Notes under the pieces: model-generated
The model's database searches: none
The model's input: only the letters and a program-made list of their open reading frames with translations
What the model was told of the DNA's origin: nothing
Translations under genes and position numbers: made by a program
Assembly (NCBI GenBank): GCA_040880465.1
Contig: JBBDIK010000012.1
Span: 1-64,000, forward strand
Reading direction: 5' to 3'
Length of the DNA stretch: 64,000 bases
DNA from: JBBDIK01 sp040880465
Lineage (GTDB): Bacteria > Actinomycetota > UBA4738 > JBBDHU01
Shown: positions 1 through 7,282 of the stretch, piece after piece
Layout: every line of letters begins with the position of its first letter
How positions within the stretch are numbered: the stretch's first letter is position 1

Positions 1-52
1 TCAGGCATGTGCCCGAAAGAGCTTAGGTGTCCACCGAAGCGGGTCAACTCCC

Positions 53-320
53 AACACGGGCCATTGCCGCCGAACGGAAGCGTCGCGACGACGATGCCCG
101 CGATGCCCGCGCGTTAGAGCGGCGGCCAGCCACGCCTCGCGCCTTTTTGGGGCCCGCTCCGTTTGCTGGGTCCTTTTTGGGCCCGCTCCGCTGCAATGGG
201 CGTTGCCAATCCTCTCTGATTTCCATTCTTCCTAGGCGCGGACTACGCTCCCGGAAGAAGAAGGAGCTGGGGCGGTGAGTCTTGAAGGTATGTCCCTACT
301 GTGCTGAGGAGATTCAGGAC
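53..320 (+). repeat. 268-bp perfect direct repeat, copy 1
   Basis: Identical base for base to 1838-2105 (offset 1785), with different sequence on both outer sides. It contains the leader of the gene at 282 and its first 13 codons. Within it are two 19-20-bp direct repeats (142-161 and 172-190), each a T-run followed by GGGCCC and CGCTCCG, a TACGCT hexamer at 244-249 that could be a -10 box, and an AAGGAG ribosome site at 261-266. The first 281 bases of the window hold no other convincing gene. Confidence 0.95.
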
Positions 321-761
321 GCCGCGATCAAGTGCCGGTTCTGCGGGGAGGGATTGGCGGTCCCGATCGAGGAAAGCGTCGTCCCTCAGCTCTGGGATCT
401 TCGAGTGAACACGGGCTCGTTCAGGGACTTCTCGCGGTTCTCGACGTTGCTCCAGCGCAACGGCATCCTCGGAAAGATGAACCCGATGGGAACGCTGATT
501 GGAACAGCCCTGACCGATGATGCCGCGGGCGCCCTGGAGGAGAAGTACTCCGAGTCCGCCTCCGAGTTCGCCAAGCCACTTGAGTTTCAGCGTGTCCCCC
601 ACGCTCCAGGTCCCATGCTGACCTGCCCGACGTGTGGGTCCCACGACGTCTACCGGATCACCGGGGGACGCAAGGCTGCTCGCGTCGCGGTGATGGGGGT
701 GTTCGCGGCCCCGAAGGTCATGAAATCGTTCCAGTGCCGAAGCTGCAAGGGGCGCTGGTAA
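282..761 (+). CDS. Double zinc-ribbon protein, 159 aa
   Basis: Starts at a TTG, because the next possible start would remove the first zinc knuckle; AAGGAG lies 15 nt upstream. Residues 1-25 form a short zinc ribbon with two C-x2-C knuckles (CPYCAEEIQD, then CRFCGE). The C-terminal 45 residues carry a second pair (CPTCGS and CRSCKG) at the very end of the protein. The middle part, about residues 30-110, is rich in small residues and not recognised. There is no signal peptide or clear membrane helix. The N-terminal 13 residues are identical to those of the protein starting at 2067 because both lie in the direct repeat. Zinc binding is a family inference; the function is unknown. Confidence 0.75.
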   Translation: MKVCPYCAEEIQDAAIKCRFCGEGLAVPIEESVVPQLWDLRVNTGSFRDFSRFSTLLQRNGILGKMNPMGTLIGTALTDDAAGALEEKYSESASEFAKPLEFQRVPHAPGPMLTCPTCGSHDVYRITGGRKAARVAVMGVFAAPKVMKSFQCRSCKGRW

Positions 762-862
762 GGACAATCCCCGTACAAAGCTGCTGGCATGAACATTCCG
801 CCTGGGATATTCTCCTGGCGTGAACAGGGGATCCTCTAGCGGTCCTTCCCCCGCCGGCCACC

Positions 863-1405
863 ATGGGTGAGCCCGGCGATGACTGGTTCCAACACTCCTA
901 CACCCTTCCCGAGGTCGAGCGGCTCATCGGACTGCGCGAACCCGTTGGGACGAAAGGGTCTCCGCACCTCACGTTCGTGGACATCCTCAGCTGGGCACGT
1001 GACGTCGGCGGCGAGAACCTCCCCTACCTTCACGCCCTCGAGAACGGCGAGCGCCAAGCGTGGATGGCGCGCCGCGGACCGCTGCATCCTGAGAGCGCTC
1101 TCGCGTGCGTCTACTTCGACCTGCTGCGCGCGATGAAGCGGCTGTCCGTCTTCGAGCAGGCGTTGATCGTACTCACCGCCGCTGGGTTCAGGCCCGACGA
1201 GATCGCGGTCGTGATGGACGGCAGCGAGGAACACGATCCGAGGGTGATCGCCTCGCGGCGGAAGCGCTTCGCCCGCTACATCGACGGTCGCGAGAGACGC
1301 GACGCCGAGGGTAGGCCGCTCCTGGACGGCCGAGGCAGGCCTCTTCACTCGGGCGGGATCGCCCGCCGGCTGCTGCGTCAGCTGAACGTGAAGGCCTCGG
1401 CGTGA
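863..1405 (+). CDS. Phage-like hypothetical protein with sigma-4-like helix-turn-helix, 180 aa
   Basis: Not recognised as a named family. Residues about 92-135 (SVFEQALIVLTAAGF, then DEIAVVM, then an Arg/Lys-rich helix) follow the spacing of a sigma-region-4-like helix-turn-helix, so a DNA-binding role typical of phage regulators is possible. The protein is soluble and charged, with no signal peptide. Its stop codon overlaps a GTG that opens the next small ORF (GTGA), which suggests translational coupling in an operon. The sense-strand reading is preferred over the long antisense ORF because its residue composition and motif structure look protein-like. Confidence 0.6.
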   Translation: MGEPGDDWFQHSYTLPEVERLIGLREPVGTKGSPHLTFVDILSWARDVGGENLPYLHALENGERQAWMARRGPLHPESALACVYFDLLRAMKRLSVFEQALIVLTAAGFRPDEIAVVMDGSEEHDPRVIASRRKRFARYIDGRERRDAEGRPLLDGRGRPLHSGGIARRLLRQLNVKASA

Positions 1406-1530
1406 GGCGTTGCGGCGCGAACAAGCCGGACGACTGCCCCTACACCGCGATCACCGGCTCCGCCTACTGCTACTTCCACGACAAGGTGAACGCCGGCCTG
1501 ATCTCAGCTATCCACCACTCAACAACATAG
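1402..1530 (+). CDS. Small Cys/His protein, 42 aa, probably truncated
   Basis: Opens at a GTG that overlaps the preceding stop by 4 nt. The peptide has three Cys and a His in the order C-x7-C-x10-C-x2-H (ending CYFHDKV), like the small zinc-finger proteins often found next to phage terminase genes. After about residue 33 the reading stops looking protein-like, and the opposite strand takes over with a well-formed peptide, so the gene is probably cut at a recombination junction near position 1500. The start and coupling are seen directly; zinc binding and truncation are inference. Confidence 0.5.
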   Translation: MRRCGANKPDDCPYTAITGSAYCYFHDKVNAGLISAIHHSTT

Positions 1531-1612
1531 TCACCCGCCGGACAAACGGCTGGCGCGTCGAATCCTTCAGGGAACGTCCAGGTGTAGCCAGCCCTGCTGG
1601 GTGGGATCACCA
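1495..1612 (-). pseudogene. Fragment of an unidentified gene (antisense remnant)
   Basis: On the minus strand, 1612 to about 1495 reads as a compact, aromatic-rich peptide (with GYTWTFPEGFDAP and then GDYVVEWWIAEI), like a beta-strand segment of a phage structural or Ig-like domain. The open frame runs from 1811 to 1470, but both flanks look non-coding. I do not recognise the family. The abrupt change from plus-strand to minus-strand coding at about 1500 marks a rearrangement. Confidence 0.35.
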
Positions 1613-1837
1613 TGTGGGCGCCGCTCAGACGTTCGGGAAGGAAGCGACTCAGGTTCACAGGGCATGGTCGAATGATAGGCACCCCAGGGCCAGGCGGCGC
1701 TGAATGGGTCCGGTGCCCTGGCAATGTGTCACACCCAGGGTCCATGATGTCTGCATGACTGCGAAGACGGCCCCAGCACCCGATTCCGGCCTTGCCGTGG
1801 TGGGCGGACAAGTCCGAAAACGCCCTGGTGGGGACCG
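1531..1837. other. Non-coding or decayed stretch before repeat copy 2
   Basis: No complete gene is supported here. A plus-strand ORF opens at ATG 1755 (MTAKTAPAPDSGLAVVGG) and runs into the direct repeat, where the reading becomes Arg-rich low-complexity sequence. It could be the 5' end of a phage gene cut off by the repeat, but this is weak. Confidence 0.3.
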
Positions 1838-2105
1838 AACACGGGCCATTGCCGCCGAACGGAAGCGTCGCGACGACGATGCCCGCGATGCCCGCGCGTT
1901 AGAGCGGCGGCCAGCCACGCCTCGCGCCTTTTTGGGGCCCGCTCCGTTTGCTGGGTCCTTTTTGGGCCCGCTCCGCTGCAATGGGCGTTGCCAATCCTCT
2001 CTGATTTCCATTCTTCCTAGGCGCGGACTACGCTCCCGGAAGAAGAAGGAGCTGGGGCGGTGAGTCTTGAAGGTATGTCCCTACTGTGCTGAGGAGATTC
2101 AGGAC
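1838..2105 (+). repeat. 268-bp perfect direct repeat, copy 2
   Basis: Second copy of 53-320. It provides the leader (candidate -10 TACGCT at 2029-2034, AAGGAG at 2046-2051) and the first 13 codons of the gene at 2067. The bases just outside, 1837 and 2106, differ from copy 1, so the edges are sharp. Confidence 0.95.
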
Positions 2106-3026
2106 CAGGCGATTGCCTGCAAGCATTGCGGGCGTGACCTAGTCGCCTCCCCTCCCGTGGTCGCCCAGGCTGCGGGCCAGAGCCGCCGTGGTACCAACCG
2201 ACGGGTGTTGGCTGGTGTTGTAGCCGCGGTGCTGATCGCTAGTGCGGTTGCCTGGTTCGCCGTTCTTCAGCCGAGGCGGGAGGCGGAGGCGCGCGCGGAG
2301 ACATGCGCGGCGGAACTCAGCCCGGCGCTTGAGGAGCTTGAGACCATCGATTCCAAGCTCAACGTTGGTCTCACTCAGGCGGACTTTGGCTCCGCGGTCG
2401 CGGACGCCAATGTGGCGATGGACAGGGTCGATGCCCCCTCACTACCGGGCGAGTGCGCTGGAATCTTCCAAGGACCGATGATTGACGCGATTGAGCTATA
2501 CACCTCCACGAACACTGAATGGAACGACTGCATCACCACGACCGCCTGCGACACGGATAGGCTCAACATGCAACCCGACTGGACCGAAGCTTCGATCGCG
2601 ATTGCCACAGCTCACGAGCAACTCGATGCGGTTGAGCAGCTTGATGTGGCAGTCGCCATGGAGGGGAGCCTTGCCCCATCTGCGGATAGTGCAGCCGACT
2701 CGGACATGATGCAGGACAGGCTCCGAAACAGCATCGCCGCGGCCAAGATCTACTGGACTGAAGGGGGCACCTACTCAGGCCTTGACGCGGCTCAAGCCAG
2801 TGCCTTGGAACCGAGCAATCACTGGGCTGACGGGTCGGCGCCGACGCCTGGGCAGGTGTCGATCGTCGTTGCTAGCGGCAACACGATTCAGCTGGTGGCT
2901 GGATCGGATGAGGGAATGTTCCTCTGCTACTACGAGGACCTGGACACCCAGGGCTACAACGCAAGCATGGACTTCGCAGATGTGGACGGCATCGGAGAGT
3001 GCGGCAACCCCGTGCCCTGGCTCTGA
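2067..3026 (+). CDS. Zinc-ribbon, membrane-anchored protein with pseudopilin-like C-terminus, 319 aa
   Basis: TTG start inside the direct repeat. Residues 1-25 are a zinc ribbon (CPYC, then CKHCGR). A linker follows, then one transmembrane helix at about residues 46-68. The rest should be outside the cell. Residues about 215-319 have the layout of the globular part of bacterial type IV pilins or pseudopilins: a helix ending in AAAKIYWTEGGTYSGLDA, then short strands and paired Cys near the end (FLCYYED and GECGNP). The helix is not preceded by a prepilin peptidase site, so it is probably a pilin-fold sensor or binding domain rather than a pilus subunit. Function unknown. Confidence 0.75.
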   Translation: MKVCPYCAEEIQDQAIACKHCGRDLVASPPVVAQAAGQSRRGTNRRVLAGVVAAVLIASAVAWFAVLQPRREAEARAETCAAELSPALEELETIDSKLNVGLTQADFGSAVADANVAMDRVDAPSLPGECAGIFQGPMIDAIELYTSTNTEWNDCITTTACDTDRLNMQPDWTEASIAIATAHEQLDAVEQLDVAVAMEGSLAPSADSAADSDMMQDRLRNSIAAAKIYWTEGGTYSGLDAAQASALEPSNHWADGSAPTPGQVSIVVASGNTIQLVAGSDEGMFLCYYEDLDTQGYNASMDFADVDGIGECGNPVPWL

Positions 3027-3248
3027 CCCGCTCAGCAGGATTGACGGGGTCGCGGGGTCACGCATCTGCCCAGTGAAGGTTCTCCACATATCGAATCGAG
3101 CGGAGGGTGCGGTGAGCATTTCCGCTCTTGCGCCATCTTTGACCGTGGGGGAAACCTCAGCGCCAGGGCATGGTGGGCGGGATAGAGGTGACGAAGAAGG
3201 TCTGCGTCCGTCCGCGAACCCTGCCGATTCGCCTCAAGCAAGGCGTCC

Positions 3249-3404
3249 ATGAATCCCCCACGCTTCTCGGATCGATCTCGCGCCGAAACGATGGGCGTTC
3301 AGGTGTTCTTGTGGAACCCGCGGCACGCGTCCGAACAGGCCCTGGATCAGCTAAGCCTCAGCCTCACGTGGTGTCCACCGAATCAGGGCGCCTTCTGCGA
3401 CTGA
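3249..3404 (+). CDS. Possible small protein, 51 aa
   Basis: ATG preceded by an AAGG at 6 nt. The peptide contains VQVFLWNPRHASEQALDQL and ends in WCPPNQGAFCD, which looks more like protein than the other frames here. There is no recognised domain. It is short and isolated and may be a chance ORF. Confidence 0.25.
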   Translation: MNPPRFSDRSRAETMGVQVFLWNPRHASEQALDQLSLSLTWCPPNQGAFCD

Positions 3405-3406
3405 AC

Positions 3407-3426
3407 CTGCAAACGAACTGCAAACG
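3407..3426 (+). repeat. Short direct repeats next to the att fragment (candidate arm-type sites)
   Basis: CTGCAAACG occurs at 3407-3415 and again at 3418-3426, 117 bp before the tRNA fragment. Tandem short repeats at this distance from a tRNA core are where tyrosine integrases bind with their arm domains. Role inferred. Confidence 0.4.
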
Positions 3427-3542
3427 CGCTGCGGGAATCTGGGGGAATCGCGATGCCGGACACCCCGTCGAACTTTCCCAACACGCCCGTATTCTTTGGG
3501 TGAAGGTCGCGCCAGGATGGCCCCGGTCAGGTGCGTTCTAGA

Positions 3543-3585
3543 ACTGTTAATCCGTAGGTTCTGGGTTCGAGTCCCAGCCCCGGAG
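3543..3585 (+). other. tRNA-Asn 3'-half fragment (attR-like site)
   Basis: Reads as the anticodon loop CTGTTAA (anticodon GTT), the 3' anticodon strand, a variable loop, a perfect T-arm (CTGGG-TTCGAGT-CCCAG) and the 3' acceptor strand with discriminator G. The 5' half is missing: the bases before the loop do not pair with the 3' anticodon strand, and no 5' acceptor strand is present. Homology begins at the anticodon loop and ends at the tRNA 3' end, the usual extent of a tRNA att core. Confidence 0.75.
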
Positions 3586-3706
3586 CATCATCCCGACGAC
3601 CTCTTGCCCCGGTGCCTGGGCGAAGAGAGCGTCGCGCGGCGCTTTTCCACACACCCGCATCCGGCTTAGCGGAAATGGCGTAAAGGCGGCCCCGAGGTGA
3701 TCCGAT

Positions 3707-4162
3707 GTGTGGGATATGGAACGCTTGAAAACCATGCTCTGCGTGTCGATCGTCGCGGCGCTTATCGGCGCGGGCCTGCCCTCGCAGGTTGCGGTGGCCG
3801 GCACGAGTTCGGATCAGGAAACGATGGCCGACCTCACGAACCGGGCCCGCGAGCGGAGAGACATCCGTCCGCTCTCGCTGAACCGCCAGCTCTCGGACTA
3901 CGCCCAGCGTCATAGCGCGCAGATGGCCCGGCGAGGGCGGCTGTTCCACACCGGGAACCTGGCCAGGGTGCTCGACGGCATCAACTGGTCGCGGGCCGGC
4001 GAGAACGTCGGCGTCGGCGGGAGCCTCCCGGTCGTCCAGGACGCATTCATGAACAGCCCGGGGCATCGCGCGAACATCCTTGACCGGCGGTTCGACCATG
4101 TGGCGACCGGCGTGGTGCACCGGGGCGGACGGTACTGGATCACGGTCATCTTCTACGGCTAG
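3707..4162 (+). CDS. Secreted CAP-domain (SCP/PR-1-like) protein, 151 aa
   Basis: Starts at GTG 3707 with GAGGTGA 7 nt upstream; ATG 3716 is an alternative. An N-terminal hydrophobic signal (MLCVSIVAALIGAGLPSQVAVA) is followed by a CAP domain over about residues 35-150. The family signatures are present: the HS in AQRHSAQMA, the HTGNL strand, GENVG, MNSPGHRANIL and a closing GGRYWITVIFYG. Bacterial CAP proteins of this size (YkwD-like) are secreted and of unclear function. It is the first gene to the right of the integration boundary, so it is likely core. Confidence 0.85.
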   Translation: MWDMERLKTMLCVSIVAALIGAGLPSQVAVAGTSSDQETMADLTNRARERRDIRPLSLNRQLSDYAQRHSAQMARRGRLFHTGNLARVLDGINWSRAGENVGVGGSLPVVQDAFMNSPGHRANILDRRFDHVATGVVHRGGRYWITVIFYG

Positions 4163-4281
4163 CGTTCGATCCACGGGCCGTTGGGCCGGGCGGTCCGTCG
4201 ATCCGCGCGAGGCCCGCACCCCGGAGGGGCGATCGCCGCCGGCGTTGTCGACCGGTGGTGGACTCGGGGATACTCCACCGA

Positions 4282-4800
4282 ATGATCCCGCAAGCGCAGA
4301 TCCTCGGTGGACCGGTGACGTTCGTTGGGACCAGGCTTCGCCCGCTCCGGGGCGGAGCGAGGTTCCGAAAGGAGGGCTCCGTCCGCTGGAACGACGGTGG
4401 TATCCGCGTCGACGGTTCCCACCTCATGAAGTCGGGGATCCGAGCGGTCGTGATCGTGCTCGGCCTGTTCCTGGGGGTCATCGGGGTTCTCCTCATGGTG
4501 ATCCTGACCGAGAACGCGTTCCTCACCTCCGCATCGCTCGCACTGGGCTGGGATGAGGTCTCCAGGTTCGCCTACTTCCAGAAGAAGGGAGTCATCTCCA
4601 TCGACCTGGGGGGCCGGGAACTCTCTCCCGTCACGTTCAAGGGGGAAGCCGCGCTGGCCCTTGCGGAGGCCCTTCGGGCACGACACCCGGACCGGGAAGT
4701 CGAAGTGAAGGGAACGACCGATATCGGTCTGCTCGTGGCTGCGCTCGTCATGCTGGCGATCATCATCGGCATCGTGGCCTTCGTACTCGTGCGGTACTAG
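4282..4800 (+). CDS. Two-helix membrane protein, unknown function
   Basis: About 172 aa from ATG 4282 (an in-frame GTG at 4255 would add nine residues). Residues about 10-50 look like a small beta-rich cytoplasmic segment. A transmembrane helix follows (VVIVLGLFLGVIGVLLMVIL), then an extracytoplasmic stretch of roughly 70 residues, and a C-terminal helix (VAALVMLAIIIGIVAFVLV). No family recognised. It lies 24 bp upstream of the dimethylglycine oxidase gene on the same strand and may be cotranscribed. Confidence 0.6.
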   Translation: MIPQAQILGGPVTFVGTRLRPLRGGARFRKEGSVRWNDGGIRVDGSHLMKSGIRAVVIVLGLFLGVIGVLLMVILTENAFLTSASLALGWDEVSRFAYFQKKGVISIDLGGRELSPVTFKGEAALALAEALRARHPDREVEVKGTTDIGLLVAALVMLAIIIGIVAFVLVRY

Positions 4801-4824
4801 CCGCGGAGAGGAAAGGACCGGCTG

Positions 4825-7272
4825 GTGAGCGGTCGGCGGATCGTGATCATCGGCGCCGGGGTCGTCGGCGTCGGATTGGCCGACGAACTCGCCCGGCTCG
4901 GTGAGCGAGATATCACGGTCATCGACAAGGGCCCGCTGTTCGCGACGGGCGGCTCCTCCGCGCACGCGCCGGGACTGGTGAGCCGGACCAGCACGTCGAA
5001 GTTCCTCTCGGACACCGCCGATTACACCATCCGCAAGTTCCAGGCGCTCTCGACCGGGGAGGGACCGGCGTTCCCGGGACTCGGAACGCTCGAGGTCGCC
5101 TACAACGAGGCGCGACTGCAGGAGCTTTGGCGCCGACACGACGCCGCGCGATCGTTCGGGTGGCGCGGCCGGATGATCGAGCCCGATGAGGCGCTTTCGC
5201 TCTGGCCGATCATCAACCCGGACGGCTTGATCGGCGCCTACACCACCGAGGACGAAGGGCTCGCTGCATCCCTACGAGCCGTGGAGGCTATGGGCGAGCG
5301 TGCCGCAGATGCCGGTGTCACGTTCCTGGGTGAGACCGAAGTGACCGGATTCCAGACCACGGAAGGGAAGGTGACGGGTGTCGTGGTTGCCGGCGGCGGC
5401 GGCGGCGGCGACGCGATCCCGGCCGACGTCGTGATCTGCTGTGCAGGCGTGTGGGGGCCGAAACTCGGGGCCAGCGTGGGTCTGACGCTGCCCGTCATGC
5501 CGATGGAGCATCAGTACGCCATCACGACCGACATCCCGCAGCTCGCCGGGAACGCCGCCCGCGAGGCAACCATGCCGATCCTTCGTCACCACGACATCGG
5601 CATCTACTTCCGAGATCACGGCGCCGGCGTCGGGATCGGTTCGTTCCATCACCGGGCGCTGCCCGTGGCCCCTGAGGCGATCGACGGGCATGAACGAAAC
5701 GTCGAGGACGGCCTCGCGTTCGCGTTCACCGACGAGGACTGGACGGAGGCCTGGGAGCTCGTTGCCGAGTTCCTCCCGCCGGTCGCGGACGCCGGGCTCG
5801 CGAGCAAGTTCAACGGCATCTTCGGCTTCACGCCGGACGGGTATCCGGTTGTGGGGGAGCATCCGGAACTCGCCGGACTCTGGTTCGCGCTCTCCATCTG
5901 GGTGACGCATTCCCAGGGCGTCGCGCGGGCGGTGGCCCAGACGCTGGTCGATGGAGGCTCGGAGATGGATCTATCGCCGGCGGATCTGTCACGGTTCGAC
6001 GAACGGGAGCTGGAACCCTCCTTCTTCGAACCGCGGTGCGAGGACCAGTACCGGGACGTCTACGTCGCTCACCATCCCGTCGAGCCCGGCGTTTCCGCGC
6101 GCGACATCCGGTTCTCGCCGTTCGCCGAACGCCAGCGCGAGCTCGGCGCGGTGTTCTTCAACGTCGCGACCTGGGAACGTCCCCAGTGGTACGAGGCGAA
6201 CGCCACGCTCGCTGACGGCCTGCCGCCACTCTCACGCGATGAGTGGTCCGGCCGCCATTGGTCGCCGATCGCGGTCGCGGAGCATCTGGCTACGCGGGAG
6301 CGGGCCGGGCTCTTCGACATGACGCCGCTGTATCGCATCGAGGTGACCGGACCGGGGGCCGAGGCGTTCCTGCTGCGGATGATCGCCGCGCGCACCGATC
6401 GACCGGTCGGATCGGTCGTCTACTCGGTGTTGCTCGACGAACGGGGCGGCATCCGCTCGGACGTCACGGTAACGCGGCTGGCGGAGGATCGCTACTGGAT
6501 CGGCGGCAACGGCCCGCGCGATCTGGCGTGGATCCGCGCGCATGCGCCGTCCGACGGCTCCGTCGCGCTGCGCTTCATCTCAGACGACGTCGCGTGTGCA
6601 GGCCTGTGGGGACCGGCGGCGCGAGACATCCTGTCGTCGGTGACAGATGCGGATCTATCGAACGATGCGTTCCCGTACCTGACCACGCAGGAGATATCGG
6701 TCGCCGGCGTGAGGGTCACCGCCGTCCGGATCTCGTATGCGGGTGAGCTGGGGTGGGAGTTGACGTCGACCGCGACCGACGGACCGGCGTTGTGGGACTC
6801 GCTGTGGTCGGCGGGGCAGGCGCGGGGACTGGTCGCGGGGGGACGGGCGGCGCTCGGAACGCTCCGGCTCGAGAAGGGCTACCGCGCATGGGGAACCGAA
6901 CTGACTCCGGAGTACGGCCCGGTCGAGTCCGGGCTCGGGTTCGCGGTTCGCCGTGATGACTCCGAGTTCCTGGGCCGGGCCGGTGTCCTCGAACGTGGCG
7001 AGGCTGCGGCGCGCCGCCTCCGGTGCCTCGTCCTCGAAGGTGAGCAAGTCGTGATGGGATCGGAGCCGGTGATGGCGGGTGACGAGTGCGTGGGCTACGT
7101 GACGAGCGGCGGCTGGGGAGCCTCCGTCGGCGAGAGTATCGCCTACGGGTGGGTAGACGACCTTCTCGGCGAGGGTGACGCCGTCGAGGTCTGGTACTTC
7201 GACCGGCACCTGGCGGCGACCATCGCATCCGAACCCCGGTTCGACCCTGCCGGCGAACGCGTTCGCTCGTAA
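4825..7272 (+). CDS. N,N-dimethylglycine oxidase-like FAD and folate enzyme
   Basis: 815 aa, close in length and motif order to Arthrobacter N,N-dimethylglycine oxidase. Residues 8-15 are the FAD dinucleotide motif (IGAGVVGVG). His47 in HAPGL lies at the position that carries covalent FAD in mitochondrial dimethylglycine dehydrogenase. After the DAO/FAO_M half come the GCV_T and GCV_T_C folate-binding domains (about 420-810), with typical strings such as SPIAVAEHLATRE, DMTPL, SYAGELGWEL and LRLEKGYRAWGTEL. The family demethylates dimethylglycine to sarcosine and passes the carbon to tetrahydrofolate, or releases formaldehyde. GTG start with a GGAAAGG site. A serine hydrolase and a sarcosine dehydrogenase-type paralogue follow on the same strand. 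Substrate is inferred from similarity. Confidence 0.85.
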   Translation: MSGRRIVIIGAGVVGVGLADELARLGERDITVIDKGPLFATGGSSAHAPGLVSRTSTSKFLSDTADYTIRKFQALSTGEGPAFPGLGTLEVAYNEARLQELWRRHDAARSFGWRGRMIEPDEALSLWPIINPDGLIGAYTTEDEGLAASLRAVEAMGERAADAGVTFLGETEVTGFQTTEGKVTGVVVAGGGGGGDAIPADVVICCAGVWGPKLGASVGLTLPVMPMEHQYAITTDIPQLAGNAAREATMPILRHHDIGIYFRDHGAGVGIGSFHHRALPVAPEAIDGHERNVEDGLAFAFTDEDWTEAWELVAEFLPPVADAGLASKFNGIFGFTPDGYPVVGEHPELAGLWFALSIWVTHSQGVARAVAQTLVDGGSEMDLSPADLSRFDERELEPSFFEPRCEDQYRDVYVAHHPVEPGVSARDIRFSPFAERQRELGAVFFNVATWERPQWYEANATLADGLPPLSRDEWSGRHWSPIAVAEHLATRERAGLFDMTPLYRIEVTGPGAEAFLLRMIAARTDRPVGSVVYSVLLDERGGIRSDVTVTRLAEDRYWIGGNGPRDLAWIRAHAPSDGSVALRFISDDVACAGLWGPAARDILSSVTDADLSNDAFPYLTTQEISVAGVRVTAVRISYAGELGWELTSTATDGPALWDSLWSAGQARGLVAGGRAALGTLRLEKGYRAWGTELTPEYGPVESGLGFAVRRDDSEFLGRAGVLERGEAAARRLRCLVLEGEQVVMGSEPVMAGDECVGYVTSGGWGASVGESIAYGWVDDLLGEGDAVEVWYFDRHLAATIASEPRFDPAGERVRS

Positions 7273-7282
7273 GCTGCTGGCC

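Larger units (their letters stand above)
3027..3540. other. Gene-poor stretch inside the element's right end
   Basis: No convincing gene of normal size. A 51-codon ORF at 3249-3404 is listed separately. Near the end lie direct repeats (3407-3426) just before the tRNA fragment. Confidence 0.5.
1..3585. mobile_element. Right end of an element integrated at tRNA-Asn (inferred)
   Basis: The stretch carries small zinc-ribbon and phage-like genes, broken ORFs and a 268-bp direct repeat. It stops exactly at a tRNA-Asn 3'-half fragment (3543-3585). A tyrosine-recombinase element that enters a tRNA gene leaves the intact tRNA on one side and such a fragment on the other, so the intact tRNA-Asn and the left end should lie upstream of this window. 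No integrase is visible here. The boundary is well supported by the sequence. That everything from 1 to 3585 is one element is inference. Confidence 0.55.

Noticed and set aside
53..320. Insertion sequence at the 268-bp repeat
   Set aside because: No transposase frame, no terminal inverted repeats and no target-site duplication at the edges.
3170..3541. 123-codon ORF before the tRNA-Asn fragment
   Set aside because: No ribosome site, Arg-rich shadow composition, and it runs into the att core.
3527..4219. 230-codon minus-strand ORF containing a GLEPRTYG string
   Set aside because: The string is the usual artefact of reading the reverse of a tRNA T-arm, and the rest is antisense to the CAP-domain gene.
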